NCBI RefSeq assembly: GCF_023101765.2 | Contig: NC_064229.1 | Location: 6,548,473 to 6,612,472, forward strand | Direction of reading: 5' to 3' | Length of the DNA: 64,000 nt | From: Spodoptera frugiperda | Lineage: Eukaryota; Arthropoda; Insecta; Lepidoptera; Noctuidae | In this document: positions 34,809 through 46,100 of the stretch, piece by piece | Numbering within the stretch: position 1 is the stretch's first letter | Layout of the letters: every line of letters starts with the position of its first letter | Position numbers and translations under genes: made by a program | The notes under the pieces: model-generated | The model's input: the letters and a program-made list of their open reading frames with translations, nothing else | Database searches by the model: none | What the model was told of the DNA's origin: nothing

Positions 34809-35404
34809 AGGTCATTCCCCAGGGCGTTGCGCTCGCGCATACAAACACACTAACAAAAGGTTTAGTTTAACAACAGATGTGCATTGACGCATGAGTCGAA
34901 TGCAGACTATTATAACAATAGTTTTTTAAACTATTAACTACTTACAGCAGTCTGAAATTCTGTAGATAGGTATTAACAACTATAATTATTTAGTTACGAG
35001 TCCGTTTATTTTTCGTCTAAACTAAGCACCTAGCTTAACTGACGGACAAACTGACAGACTATTATTTATTTCTTTCTTTGTTGACGTTTCAAAAGTACCT
35101 AAGTATATGGTTTAATTGGAATACCTGATTTGACTTTGACTTTGACTGCTCAGTCGATTGTGATGTGATGTGGAGTCAGTTATTGATAAACTGCATGATT
35201 ATGAGAGAAAAAGTAAAATATTCATTCTTGTCTTAAATGAGTCAAAACAATACTAAACTTTAACACAGTAAAGAAACAAACGATGAGTAAGATTTCCTAA
35301 ACCTTGTAGGTATATATTTAGTAGCAACAACAAATAAATCTATTTATAACTACATAGTATTCATGTTATACCTTCTGTAATTATTTATTCAGTGGTTTTA
35401 GGTC

Positions 35405-35480
35405 AAGTGCGTGTGCGCATATCACGTGCTGGAGCCACGTGCGCGTCGCAACGAGCCCGAATACCGGCCAGTGGGCGTGA
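35405..35480. promoter_or_regulatory. Tandem CACGTG E-box module, 7-nt spacer
   Basis: Two perfect CACGTG sites (35423-35428 and 35436-35441) are separated by 7 nt in a GC-rich patch, with an AGGTCAAG nuclear-receptor half-site just upstream. A third CACGTG is at 35852. Tandem E-boxes with 6-7 nt spacing are known as high-affinity CLOCK:BMAL1/CYCLE sites. That function is inferred here. Confidence 0.45.
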
Positions 35481-36770
35481 CTACTCATGGCAACAATTTA
35501 GTTTGAAGCATCCTGCTTTAGTTAGGGACTATAGGATGTCGATTGTTTCACCAACTTAAAATGCAATTTGGATACGTTTTGGTAGCTATTTATGTTGTAT
35601 CCCCGAAAGGGGGAGGCTGCCTCTGTTGTATATTTTTGTTATCGTGGTACATATGTAGTTCTAGATTCATGTTTTTGTAGTTTCGTGTAGGCAAGTTGTC
35701 CTCCACTAATTACAAGAGTCCTATCTCTTTTTTGATAATGTCACCAAAACTCGCAATTTTTTACTTTATAATCATACGGAAAGCAGCTAAAAAGGATATT
35801 TTATACTTCTCTGTAGTTCTTTACAGATCACATTTGGCAAATGAACTTGCCCACGTGGCTCTTACCTTTACACATTCCTAACCTGATACCTCTTTGTTAA
35901 TAATCAGCATGAAACTTTAACTGCCGTATTCAGAGACCTTAAATGATTACTTAAACTATTCTTCTAACTTCAGTATTGATTGTTATCGAAATGGTGATTC
36001 AATTACTGATGAGTTTGACACTGCTGCTTCACTTGTGTGGCCTGATGACAAGAAACCTGCAAATTTTCATCAATGTGAAAAGATCTTAAACGAAAAGAAA
36101 AGTGAAAAGATTTTAAACTACTTTATAAACCAAACTTCATAAAGTTTAAGAAAACTTTATCTTTTGGGTCGTTCTGTTGAGTGGTCTCAAATCAGGGGTA
36201 ATAGAATCAGTAATATAATGGAGTCCAGAAGCGGACACGATGTATGGAGAAAAACCAGTGAATACCCACAATAAAAACGTGCACTTATCAAAAAGTTATT
36301 TTTTTAATATCAAAAAATACTTACTTGTAACATCAAAAAACCAAGAAATTAAATCCATTTTTGGCAGTAACAAACATAATACAAAATAAAAATAAAATCA
36401 AACAAAAACAAATCCAGCCACTAGCCACAACAACGAGCCCTAACAATCTCCATTAAAACTAAATCTTTAAAAACATTTCGGAGCTAAACAAGTGAAAACA
36501 ATGAAGTAGCAAGTACCAAGGCCGGAGCAGCAAAGTTTGCAACAATAGCGTGGACAATGTCACATGGCAGGCAATGCATGGCTCGCGTAACGGATTGTGT
36601 AACAGCTCCAAGGAATATTTCACCACTTTCGGGTTTCCTTTATTACGTATTTGTTTGATGTTCGATAAAGTAGCGGAGTTTTAATCGATCTGAAATAAGT
36701 GGAAGATGTTTCGCTTGTTCTTTTAAATAACTTGTGACAGAGTGTGTTTACAAAAAAAAAAAACAATTTG

Positions 36771-37000
36771 TTTCGGAGTTACTCATGTAATCGTCACACC
36801 ATTTTTACCCCCCAAGGAGCAGGCAGAGGTGCACATTATAGCACGTAATGCCACTGTACAATGTACACCAACTTTTTACCGTTTGTGTTATAAGTCCCAT
36901 ATAGTAGGGGGTGGTCCTATTGCCATATGCTGGGCACGTTTCTAGACTCTGTGCTACCTACTACTGAGAAATTTTCGAAAATCTTGTAACCCATGATAGG
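36771..37000 (-). repeat. SINE body (family C), minus orientation
   Basis: Its reverse complement shares ordered blocks with the SINE at 37590-37870, including CAGTGGCATTACGTGC-type and GGTGCAC words and the GCACRGAGTC block. It forms an inverted pair with that copy about 600 bp away. It lacks the tRNA-like head. Confidence 0.65.
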
Positions 37001-37589
37001 ACTTGTGGTACCTACTACTACCTATCTACATACAACTACATGTATACAGTTTCTGTGTAATGAACGAGACAATGCCTAGACGAGCACAAATACCTACCTA
37101 ATTGCCTGTGTATCCTCAGTAAGTGTGTCATGCGGTTAGCCGTATCTAACCGTCTAGTAATTAAAATGCGTCTTGCACGCACGTCACGAGAATAAATCTC
37201 GTTGAAAACGTTTTTATAATTGATGTTATAGAGAGTATAAGTTTTGGCAACGGTAGGGATGTATCTATGGTACCTACGTGTGGTGTTGGCAGAATTGAAT
37301 AAGTCACCGCCGCTGCTCTTTCAGCGGGTCTTGTGAGGGCTAATAAAAACTGGATTGCGATTTTCGACCCGTCTGACATACGTGGAAATCGTGATCTAAA
37401 AATTATTACCTTTTTTGGGACAAGCCCGCGTCAAGCACCCTTACCGCTGCAGTACAGTAGATACAACCATGAAAACACCAGAACATTAAATTTTGGCGCG
37501 TCCCAGGGACTTGAATTACTGTTTTGGATCCCGCTACGAAATTAATCAGAAGATATTACCTATTAGAGGAGAAGAAAAAGAAAGAGTTA

Positions 37590-37870
37590 TGTCAGTAGTA
37601 GTCGAGTGCGATTTCCGGACAAGGGATCTCAGATTCGATTCCCGGGTCGGGTAAATTACTACTGAGCTTTTTTCGGTGGTAGCACGGAGTCTGCAAATGT
37701 GCCCGGTATATGGCAAAAAGCTCGACACCTATTACATGGAACTTACAACATAAATTTTGAAAAGTAGGTTTACATTGTACTGTGGCATTACTTGCCATAA
37801 GGTGCACCCTGTGCCTACCCTTTCGGGGATAAAAGGCGTGACGATATATAGATATACTTAGGTGTTTAAG
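37590..37870 (+). repeat. tRNA-headed SINE (family C)
   Basis: The head carries GTCGAGTGCGATTTCCGGAC and a B-box-like CAGATTCGATTCCCGGGTCG. The body, with blocks such as GCACGGAGTCTGCAAATGTG, TGTACTGTGGCATTACTTGC and CCTACCCTTTCGGGGATAAA, follows. The element explains the apparent open frames on both strands here. Confidence 0.7.
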
Positions 37871-38291
37871 AATCAAATTCAACAGTCCTCAAGTTTAGTG
37901 TCTGACGTATAACATGTAAAACAATCGTCACGTTGACGTGTAACGTGCAACGGAACGCGCGGAAGTTGTATACTGCAACAGCGTGACCTTAGAACAAGGC
38001 CTTTCCGCGCTCGAGTCACTATTCACAATATTTACAGCGCCATTGAAAAACACATCCATTTTATACCTCATTGAAATTCAAGTAGGTAGGCTCTGCTTTG
38101 CTTATGTTACGCTGAAAATGTATGGAAATGGATACAGCAGATTTTGTTCTTGCAGACAATTTTTGTGATGAAATTGAACGGTTTTTTTAAAGTGTACATA
38201 AGTTGTGACATAAGTCCACTTAATAGTCATCAGCATTAGTATCAGTATCATGAGTAGGTATCTATCTAGGTAATCCAACAACACTTCAGTA

Positions 38292-38428
38292 CCCTTAGTA
38301 CAAGTTTATTTTACGTTTAACGAAAACGAGATCTCTGATTGGTCGGGTCATTCGCGCCGACCAATCAGAGTGTCGAACGCGCTTTGATATCGTTTTCACT
38401 CAACGTAAAGCAAACTCATACTAAGGTT
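38292..38428. mobile_element. Palindromic (foldback) MITE, family G
   Basis: The ends are inverted copies (CCCTTAGTACAAGTTTATTT opposite ATACTAAGG preceded by AACGTAAAGCAAACTC). The centre is also an inverted repeat (CTCTGATTGGTCGG opposite CCGACCAATCAGAG), so the whole 137 bp can fold back. Partial copies lie at 34293-34372 and 57377-57470. It carries no coding capacity. Confidence 0.7.
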
Positions 38429-38753
38429 ACAGATCTGAACTCGATCTTCAGCTCTTTGTATCCAACATATCCAACCACTGCCAGCCTGCTTGGCAGATTT
38501 ACAGTTAAGTACATTGACTGCAGCTAGAGCATCCTGTTAGTAAACATACATGCTAAACACATGCATACGATATGCGTGTGATTGTGTGTCACCGCGCGAA
38601 CCCCTGAACGGCTGAAATGTCTTTGCATATTTTCAAATTGGAACTTAGATTTTAAATTCAAGTGAACCTAGCCTTAGGTGACACTGCATTTGGGAAAGAC
38701 GAAGTTTGACGGGTTGCTACTGTATTGTATTATTAATTTATTATTACACTGAA

Positions 38754-38958
38754 TACTATATTAATTATTATATTAATATTAATATTAATAATATTTTAAT
38801 TGTGCAAGTTTGTTTGTTTGGATCATTAAATCACGCTGAAACTACTGAACGGATTTTGATGAAATTTGGTATACAGACAGGGTATGAGCTGACTTCGGTG
38901 ATAAGATACTTTTTATTCCACAGGAACGCAAGCGAAGCGGCTTACAGAAGCTAGTATA
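38754..38958 (+). repeat. AATATT microsatellite joined to interspersed repeat (family H)
   Basis: An AT-only microsatellite of TTAATA/AATATT units (about 38754-38796) leads into ACGCTGAAACTACTGAACGG, ATTTTGATGAAATTTGGTAT, ACAGACAGGGTATGAGCTGA and ends near GAAGCTAGTATA. The reverse complement of the same blocks occurs at 42478-42680. This is the layout of microsatellite-associated repeats. Confidence 0.6.
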
Positions 38959-40001
38959 CAATATAAACAAGATTTATGTTAGTATACTTATGTGCCAGAC
39001 ATTATTTCGCAATAGAGCCCATTGTATACCAATTATACAACTAAAAGTTTCCGCCCATTGTGTTATAAGTCTAATGAAACCTAAACAATTACTAATTATT
39101 ATTTACTTGAATTACTAAAATACCTATTTTAATTTATAATAACCTAATTTTGATGTACACGTGACATATTAGGAAAAAACAATGCATTTGATTTTTCGTC
39201 ACAAAATAGTGTTTTTTTATTATGTTTATTTAATTGTGAACTTGATTTTACGTAATTGATGAACGTAATGATAATTTGCGAGGAATTCAAGCTACCAGCC
39301 AGGGCTCTAGAGAGAATCTCCAAGGAAGAAAAAAAGAAGTCTCCAGATAATACACGCCGTGTCCAGATGTATCATTCCATTTTTATTATTTGGTGGCTGA
39401 ATAAAGGATATTTCTTATTTTGTTTTGTCTCTAATTTGCTTATTATCTTTCGTCTATACGCACGATAAGGAACGTTGAGTTAGGATTTAATGTTATTCCC
39501 CTATTTCGTGGAGTAACACAGTAATTCACGCAATAGCGCGCCTATTACGGTAATAATATTAATTTTAATTGATATTAGCATGTTTAATCAATAGATTAGA
39601 ATATATCTGTGCGATCTAATCAAATAATTTATTGTAATGTGTTTCGATTTTAATTAGCGTCGTCGAGCTGCATTTTAATTTTGAACTAAATGAAAACTTA
39701 ATAAGTTGTGATTCTGCTATGGAAATATTAAATGAAATGAAAAAGAGTGACAGACCAGACCATGTTAAAAGTTTCACCTAGCAAAAAAAAAGATGTTTAG
39801 AAGGTATAGCTTAAAAGTAACAAATCTTATCTATACATATAATAAAATCGTAGAAAAGTGCTGTCTGTACATCTATATATCTATATACATATAATAAAAT
39901 CGTAGAAAAGTGCTGTCTGTACATTGAAAATAAAAATAAAAAAAATAGCAGGGGTTATTGTTATGTCGATGTCGAACCCAAAAATGTAATTAACTTTTTT
40001 T

Positions 40002-40050
40002 TTGTCTGTTTGTCTGTTTATCTGTTTGTCTGTTTGTCTGTGTGTCTATG
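40002..40050 (+). repeat. (TGTCTGTT)n microsatellite
   Basis: Repeated TGTCTGTT units, with one TATC variant, lie inside the Helitron-like element. Confidence 0.8.
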
Positions 40051-40225
40051 CGCGCTAATCTCAGAAACGGCTGATCCGAGTTGGATGCGGTTTTCACAAA
40101 TATATTGTGGTATGCTTCAATTTACATTTAGTGTTTGTTTCATGTCAATCGGTTCATAAATAAAAAAGTTATGTCAAATTAAAGAATCACGTCGAACACT
40201 ATTCTATGCTTATACCATTAATCTC

Positions 40226-41323
40226 TGGTGGAGATATGTTGATGACGTATTCGCCGTCATCAACCGGGAACATGTGGCTGAATTCGTGGGACACCTAAAC
40301 TCGGTGCACGGTAGCATTCAGTTCACCACTGAGGAGGAAAAAGAGGGAATGTTACCGTTCTTAGACGTGCTCGTGAGGCGTGAAACGGACGGCCGCCTGT
40401 CACACACGGTTTACCGTAAACCGACACACACGGACCGGTACCTACGAGCCGACTCACACCATCATCCCTCCCACCTTGCCTCTGTTCCCCGTACTTTAAT
40501 CAACCGGGCACTGAACCTGTGTGATCCCCAGTACATTGACGCGGAACTTGATCACCTTAAACAGGTACTGGAAACAAATGGGTACAACTGGCGCCAATGT
40601 ACTCGACTGGCGAGTTCATCATGTAAAAGACGACCGGCAGTTGCGGAGCGGACTCCAGCATTCTTACCCTATGTGAAAGGAGTAACCGACACCATCGGAC
40701 ACCTGTTACGCCGAAGATACAGCATCAGGACGATCTTCCGCCCACCCGGTCAATTACGGAACTTATTACGCTCGCCTAAGGATAAGGATCCACTGGCAGT
40801 TCCCGGGGTATACATGATACCGTGCGACTGTGGCTCGAGTTACATCGGGGAAACTCGCCGCAACATCACAACCAGACTCAAGGAACACATACGCAGTGTG
40901 AAGAACAGGGACATTCATACATCGGCAGTAGCGGAGCATGCTTGTAGCGCGGGCACGACTCACTTCCTCCGTTTCGACAAGGTCTCCGTACTAGCGAGGG
41001 AGAAATACTTCGTACCGCAGAAAGTACGTGAGGCTATCGAAATAAGTCGTCGTCCCAACTTCAACAGAGACGGTGGCTGGGCATTACCTCCTGCCTGGAA
41101 GCCAAGTCTGCAATCTGCGTCAGCCTACAATGTTGCGGGTCTGGAGTGTGACACAGTGAGCGCGGTATGTGACACCGTTTTTGCGTCGACCCGAGAATCG
41201 AACCCAACACCTGCGCAGCCGCCGGCGAGCGAGTCTAACGAGCCAACATCGTCGCGCGCGCCGGATAGTACGCGCGATTCCAGGCAGAGGGCGCGATGGG
41301 CGCGTAGCTCGAATCGCCAGTAG
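40226..41323 (+). pseudogene. Penelope-like reverse transcriptase/GIY-YIG polyprotein, C-terminal part
   Basis: The open frame runs from the element's 5' break to the stop at 41321-41323 (365 codons plus stop). It opens with the RT catalytic motif YVDD (40235-40246) and continues through the RT thumb (PFLDVLV, then VYRKPTHTDRYL). It then carries a GIY-YIG endonuclease: GVYMIPCDCG and SYIGETRRN (about 40805-40860), TRLKEH, and a VAEHA segment. The C-terminal tail is Ser/Thr/Arg-rich. Penelope elements use RT plus GIY-YIG for endonuclease-dependent transposition. The first RT motifs are missing, so this copy cannot act alone, though the remaining frame is intact and therefore young. It has no native start codon. 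Confidence 0.9.
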
Positions 41324-41450
41324 CAGTGCGACAATCGCCGCGTCGTGTGTTGCGTAATGCTGCTCATGAATATGAGCCTCTAGCATGGCTTGAAACTAGT
41401 CGAGTTCCTCGTCAAAACGTTACGTGAGTAAGCCGATAACATAATAATTA
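40226..41450 (+). mobile_element. 5'-truncated Penelope-like retroelement with 12-bp target duplication
   Basis: The inserted segment is bounded by identical ACCATTAATCTC copies (40214-40225 and 41451-41462), which place its ends precisely inside the Helitron-like element. It starts within the reverse transcriptase domain and ends after a 127-bp noncoding tail (41324-41450). Pieces of that tail recur at about 25.4, 50.1, 60.3 and 61.6 kb. Truncation at the 5' end plus a target duplication indicate target-primed reverse transcription. Confidence 0.88.
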
Positions 41451-42211
41451 ACCATTAATCTCCGCAACTATTTGACGGATTTGGTTGAAATTTGGTACAG
41501 ATATAGTTTAGAACCTTAGAAAGGACATAGGATAGTTACATTCATTTGGTTGGGTATCGGCCGAGCGCTTCGGTACTATCGTAAAAGAAGTGTCGTATGA
41601 TTATTTGTCTGTAGTGGTCCTGCTGTTTCGTATACCTATTCTAAATAAATTGGTTTCGTTGTATTTGTCAATTAATAAGTTTATTTGTTGGGTTTTCCTG
41701 GTTTTCTGGTTAAATTATTTAACGTAGGTTTAGTTTGATATCGATTATTAGTAGTTACTGTAGTTAGTTTTTTTAATAAAATTGTAAGTCTAATTTATTA
41801 ATTAATTAGATAGATTAGATTTAAGTCGTTTCTTTTAAATTATTTAGTTTAAGCTTGGTTATTATAGCATAGAGGATAGGTTGTAATATAATTTCTTTTT
41901 TAATTGTTATAAATTCGTAATTCGTAGCTTTCTTTAGTTTTAAGTTAGTTTTCATCTTAAGTTCGGAAAGATTATAATATTTCTTTAGTTTAAGTCCGTT
42001 TTTTAACTATTTTTTTCAATGCCCTAAGTGAGTATACATCTATTAAATTCAAACGCAGAGCTCATTATGTTGATTTTTGAAGAGTTCCCTGGAATATCTT
42101 CTACATCTCATTTTTGAAGAGATTCCGCGAGATCGGGAACTATGTGGTTAAAACCAAAAATTTGCCGGGAGTCACTATTCCACGCGAACGAAGTCGCGGG
42201 CAAAAGCTAGT

Positions 42212-42352
42212 CTTACTAATATAAATGCGAAAGTTTGTGGGCTTGTGTATTTGTGTGTATGTCGGGATGAAAGGAACAAGGATAGATTATGGTCTGGAAT
42301 AACACATGGGCTACTTTTAATCTCACTGGAACGCGTGTGGCAGAAACTAGTA
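42212..42352 (+). repeat. Interspersed repeat (family F)
   Basis: It runs from CTTACTAATATAAATGCGAA through GTCGGGATGAAAGGAACAAG to GGCAGAAACTAGTATA. It matches 30953-31105 in reverse orientation and starts directly after the Helitron-like 3' end. Confidence 0.6.
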
Positions 42353-42477
42353 TATAATATTAGTATGTATTAGTAAATATAGTAGGGTATTATTAGAATT
42401 ATTTAAAGATAGTTTAGGATTCGCTGATACGATTATAAGAGTTCAAGTTTTACTCACGCGATCTACGACAATCACGT

Positions 42478-42680
42478 TTGTCATGTGAGAAAGTACCAGC
42501 TACTGCCTGCGGTTTAGCCGGCGTTCCTGTGGGAAAAAAGACATACAAATTCTATCACCCAACTCAGCTCATACCCTGTCTGTACACCGAATTTCATCAA
42601 AATCCGTTCAGTAGTTTCAGCGTGATTGGCGGACAAACATTCAAACCAACAAACTTTCAATTAATAATATTAGTGTAATG
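42478..42680 (-). repeat. Interspersed repeat (family H), minus orientation
   Basis: Its blocks CTCAGCTCATACCCTGTCTG, CGAATTTCATCAAAATCCGT and CAGTAGTTTCAGCGTGAT are the reverse complement of the copy at 38800-38958. Confidence 0.6.
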
Positions 42681-42712
42681 TGATAATATGTTTTTGTAAT
42701 TTGTTCAATCAT

Positions 42713-42952
42713 TGTTCACGTCCCAAAAATATCTCGTGAGAAATAAAACAATCGTGTCCAGAGTAAGACAATTTATTGCATAAAACACTGCTCAGGTCAT
42801 ATATTGACGGAGAATCTTAACACCGCGATGTACAATATGACGTCACGGCACAGTGTCATCTATTATTTAATAAAGGTACTAAACTAAGAACATTTGACTT
42901 GACATTGACTTTTGTCATAGTAAATAAATGAGTAATGTAAACAGAATAGACA
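42713..42952 (-). repeat. BEL/Pao 3' LTR
   Basis: This LTR is downstream in the element's own orientation. It starts TGTTCACGTCCC and ends AATAGACA on the plus strand. It contains a palindromic TGACGTCA (about 42839), which could act as a CRE/ATF-type promoter element. Confidence 0.95.
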
Positions 42953-42975
42953 TTCCGCCCACCATGGACGGCTCT
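42953..42975 (-). other. BEL/Pao polypurine tract (candidate)
   Basis: On the minus strand, the bases directly before the 3' LTR are purine-rich (GGTGGGCGGAA). This is where plus-strand DNA synthesis is primed in LTR elements. Confidence 0.5.
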
Positions 42976-43125
42976 GTCCATCAACCAAAACATGACAATA
43001 TTAACTTAAATTAATTCGTTTTTGACTACCCATTACAATCTAAATCTAGGGCCTTATATCTACAATACAAGTTCATGCTTTATGTAATAATATATAAATT
43101 TCATCAATAAAGTGATAAACAATAA

Positions 43126-46100
43126 CTAAGTATTGACAGGTAAGATAATTAATTTAGATATAGGTCTTTTAATCTCATTATTTTTACACCGTATTGTTAC
43201 CACGCGAGTAATATTGTCCAAACCTGGATGTTTATTTGTAATGATACCGTATAGCCATCTAGCGGGTGGAAGACCATCCTCCTTCACCAGAACTACGTCT
43301 CCAATCTCAGGTTCAGGCTTACAATCTGTCCATTTATATCGGTGCTGCAATTGAGTTAAGTACTCTAGTGACCATCTACGCCAGAAATTTTGTAGCATTT
43401 TTTGGGTAAGATGCCACCGCTTCAGATTACTAACAGATGAATTTTCATAATTAACATCAGGTACAGTTACCAGAGGTTCACCCACGAGAAAATGCCCAGG
43501 CGTCAATGGACACGAATCCTCTGGATTATTAGAAAGCTGAGAGATAGGCCTCGAGTTTAGGCAGGCCTCAATTTGAGCCAGCACAGTTGTCATTTCTTCA
43601 AATGTCAATGTGCTGGTGCCTATAATTCTCTTTAAATGGTGCTTCGTGGACTTGACACCCGCCTCCCACAATCCTCCAAAGTTTGGAGCATGGGGAGGTA
43701 TGAAATGCCATGTCGTACCATTCATAGAAAGGAAATCCGCTATCTCGGAAGCTACCACAGACCTTTCAGCATTGAATAGTTGTCGCAATTCTTTTGCACT
43801 ACCAACAAATGTGGTCCCGTTATCACTCCACAGGTCCAATACTCGGCCACGTCTGGCTACAAAACGCTTGAAAGACGCAAGAAAACTCTGAGATGTCATG
43901 TCGCTGACAACCTCGATGTGAATGGCTCGAGTGGACATGCAGACAAATAAACATATATAACCCTTAGTGGAGTGATGACCACGACCTTTAGAGCTTCGGA
44001 TGCTGATTGGACCTGCGTAATCAACACCACTGCATTGGAAAGGCTTCTGAACAGACACCCTGGCCTTCGGTAACTGACCCATCATTTGTGTTTGTGTGGA
44101 ATGTCGAATACAGATTACACACTTATGAACATGTTGCCTAACGAGAGTCTTTGCATTGATTATCCAGTATTTGGATCTTAAGTAATTCAACATCAATTGC
44201 GGCCCGCCATGCAAAGTTCTCTCGTGAGCCTCTGCAATCAAAAGATTGGTAAAGTGTGATTTGTGAGGAATTAAAATGGGATGCTTCATATTCTCATCAA
44301 TCGAAGCCCGGTGCAAGCGGCCGCCAACTCTTAAGATCCCGTCATCGTCAAGAAAAGTACATAACGAGGTAAGTCTACTTCCCTTATTTAATTTACGGTT
44401 CTTTTTCACAGATTCTATTTCATCACTAAAGGACTGGAGTTGACAGAGTTTGATACAGGTAAGTACAGCTTCATTTAATTCCTTTGTAGTTAGCCAAGTA
44501 GTTATTTTAATTTTATTACGTTCTGATTCTTTCATACGTAGAAACCTTCTACAATAAGCTAATACTCTTATTAACCTACTGAACTTAGAAAATCTAGTTA
44601 ATAGACTGTCATCAAATTCTACTGCAGTTGCATGACATTTTCTTTTTATCTTTCTTTCTTCTAACGTAGTTTCTTGTATATTTTCTCTATTATAGTCTAT
44701 TTTTTCATTCTGTAACCATACCGGACCTCTTTTCCAGAGTTGCAGGTCGCTACATTCAGAAGAGCTAACTCCCCGAGATGCGCAATCTGCTGGATTTTCC
44801 GACGACAACACATGTGACCACTGACTTCTATCCATAATGGTAAGTATTTCGGAAACACGATTCGCGATGAACGTTTTCCACCGACTAGGGTGGCTGCTTA
44901 ACCACGCCAATACGACGGAGGAGTCTGTCCACGCATATAAGTGCTGTTTGGGAACTTCTAGAGTTGAAGCGACTTCTTGAAGAAGTTTTGCTAGTAAGAC
45001 AGCTCCACAGAGCTCTAAACGAGGGATTGATACCTGCTTAACAGGAGCAACCCTGGTTTTTGAAGTCACCAAGGTTGTATGAATTTGTCCTTCTCTATCA
45101 ATGATGCGAACGTATACCACCGCGGCATATGCTACATTGGATGCGTCTGAAAAGCCATGCAATTCTAGAACCCTGTTCTCTTTGCTAGAGTTGATCCAAC
45201 GAGGCAGACGAAACTTAACAAGGTTACAAAGGTTCTTCCGAAAGTCAAGCCACTCTTTTAGCAATGGTGCAGGTAGTTCTGCGTCCCATTCGATCCCAGT
45301 CATCCATATTCGTTGAATGAACACCTTCGCAGTGATGATTATCGGTGCTAACCATCCGAGGGGATCGAATAGTCGCGCTATGTCCGAAATAACCTTACGC
45401 TTCGTAACTGGCAAATCTAGCTCATTAAGCTGAATAGTATAAACGAACTCGTCATTGTCTTTGTCCCACGTTAAACCTAATATTTTTGAAATTGCATCCG
45501 TTTTTAGTTCCATGTTCCCTTGTGTTTGTGGTATTTGTTGACCGTCTTCAATTAATCTATATAATTCTTTGTTATTACTAGCCCACTTTTGGAGCTGAAA
45601 CCCTCCACGTTTAAGTAGCTCCGATATCTGCTTGTATATCTCTACACCTTCTTCTATGGTTTGACAGCCTGTCATAAGGTCATCCATGTAGAAGTCTGAA
45701 AGAACGCGGTTCTTTGCTAAAGGAAATTCAACGCCTTCGTCCTGAGCTAACTGCTGCAACGATCTTACCGCCAGGTAAGGCGCCGATGATGTTCCGAACG
45801 TTACTCGCAAATGACGTAACACCTGAATTTCGTCATCTGGATTCTCACGCCACAATATGCGCTGAAAATCTGTGTGATCATTGCATACCCTAATCTGTCG
45901 GTACATCTTGACGATGTCCGCGACCAGACAGATAGGTTCACAACGCCACCGCATGATAATATGACGAAGTTCAGGTTGTAGAGGAGGACCCACCATTAAA
46001 TCGTGATTAAGAGATACCCCGTTGCTACCTACACATGATGCATCAAACACGATGCGCACCTTTGTTGTACTTTTTTCATTACGGATGACGGCATGATGAG

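Larger units (their letters stand above)
33621..35400. other. Non-genic stretch upstream of dtd
   Basis: AT-rich, with no coding exon. It contains a half-copy of the palindromic MITE family (34293-34372) and a GC-rich module around 34790-34850 with an NRF1-type site. Nothing else was recognised. Confidence 0.4.
39830..42210 (+). mobile_element. Helitron-like element, interrupted by a Penelope-like element
   Basis: The 5' boundary is TC at 39830-39831, followed by TATACATATAATAAAATCG; a near-copy of the first 45 bases repeats at about 39884. The 3' end is GCGAACGAAGTCGCGGGCAA then AAGCTAG at 42210, followed by T. A GCGA/TCGC hairpin lies just before the CTAG terminus, as expected of Helitrons (5' TC, 3' hairpin plus CTRR, no target duplication). 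No Rep/helicase is encoded, so it is non-autonomous. A TGTCTGTT-type microsatellite lies at about 40002-40050. Confidence 0.55.

Noticed and set aside
36742..36945. Open frame resembling another at 37592-37882, suggesting a gene family
   Set aside because: The similarity comes from two copies of a tRNA-headed SINE, not from a conserved protein.
43133..43891. Plus-strand frames across the BEL element
   Set aside because: They are antisense shadows of the gag-pol frame and match no family.
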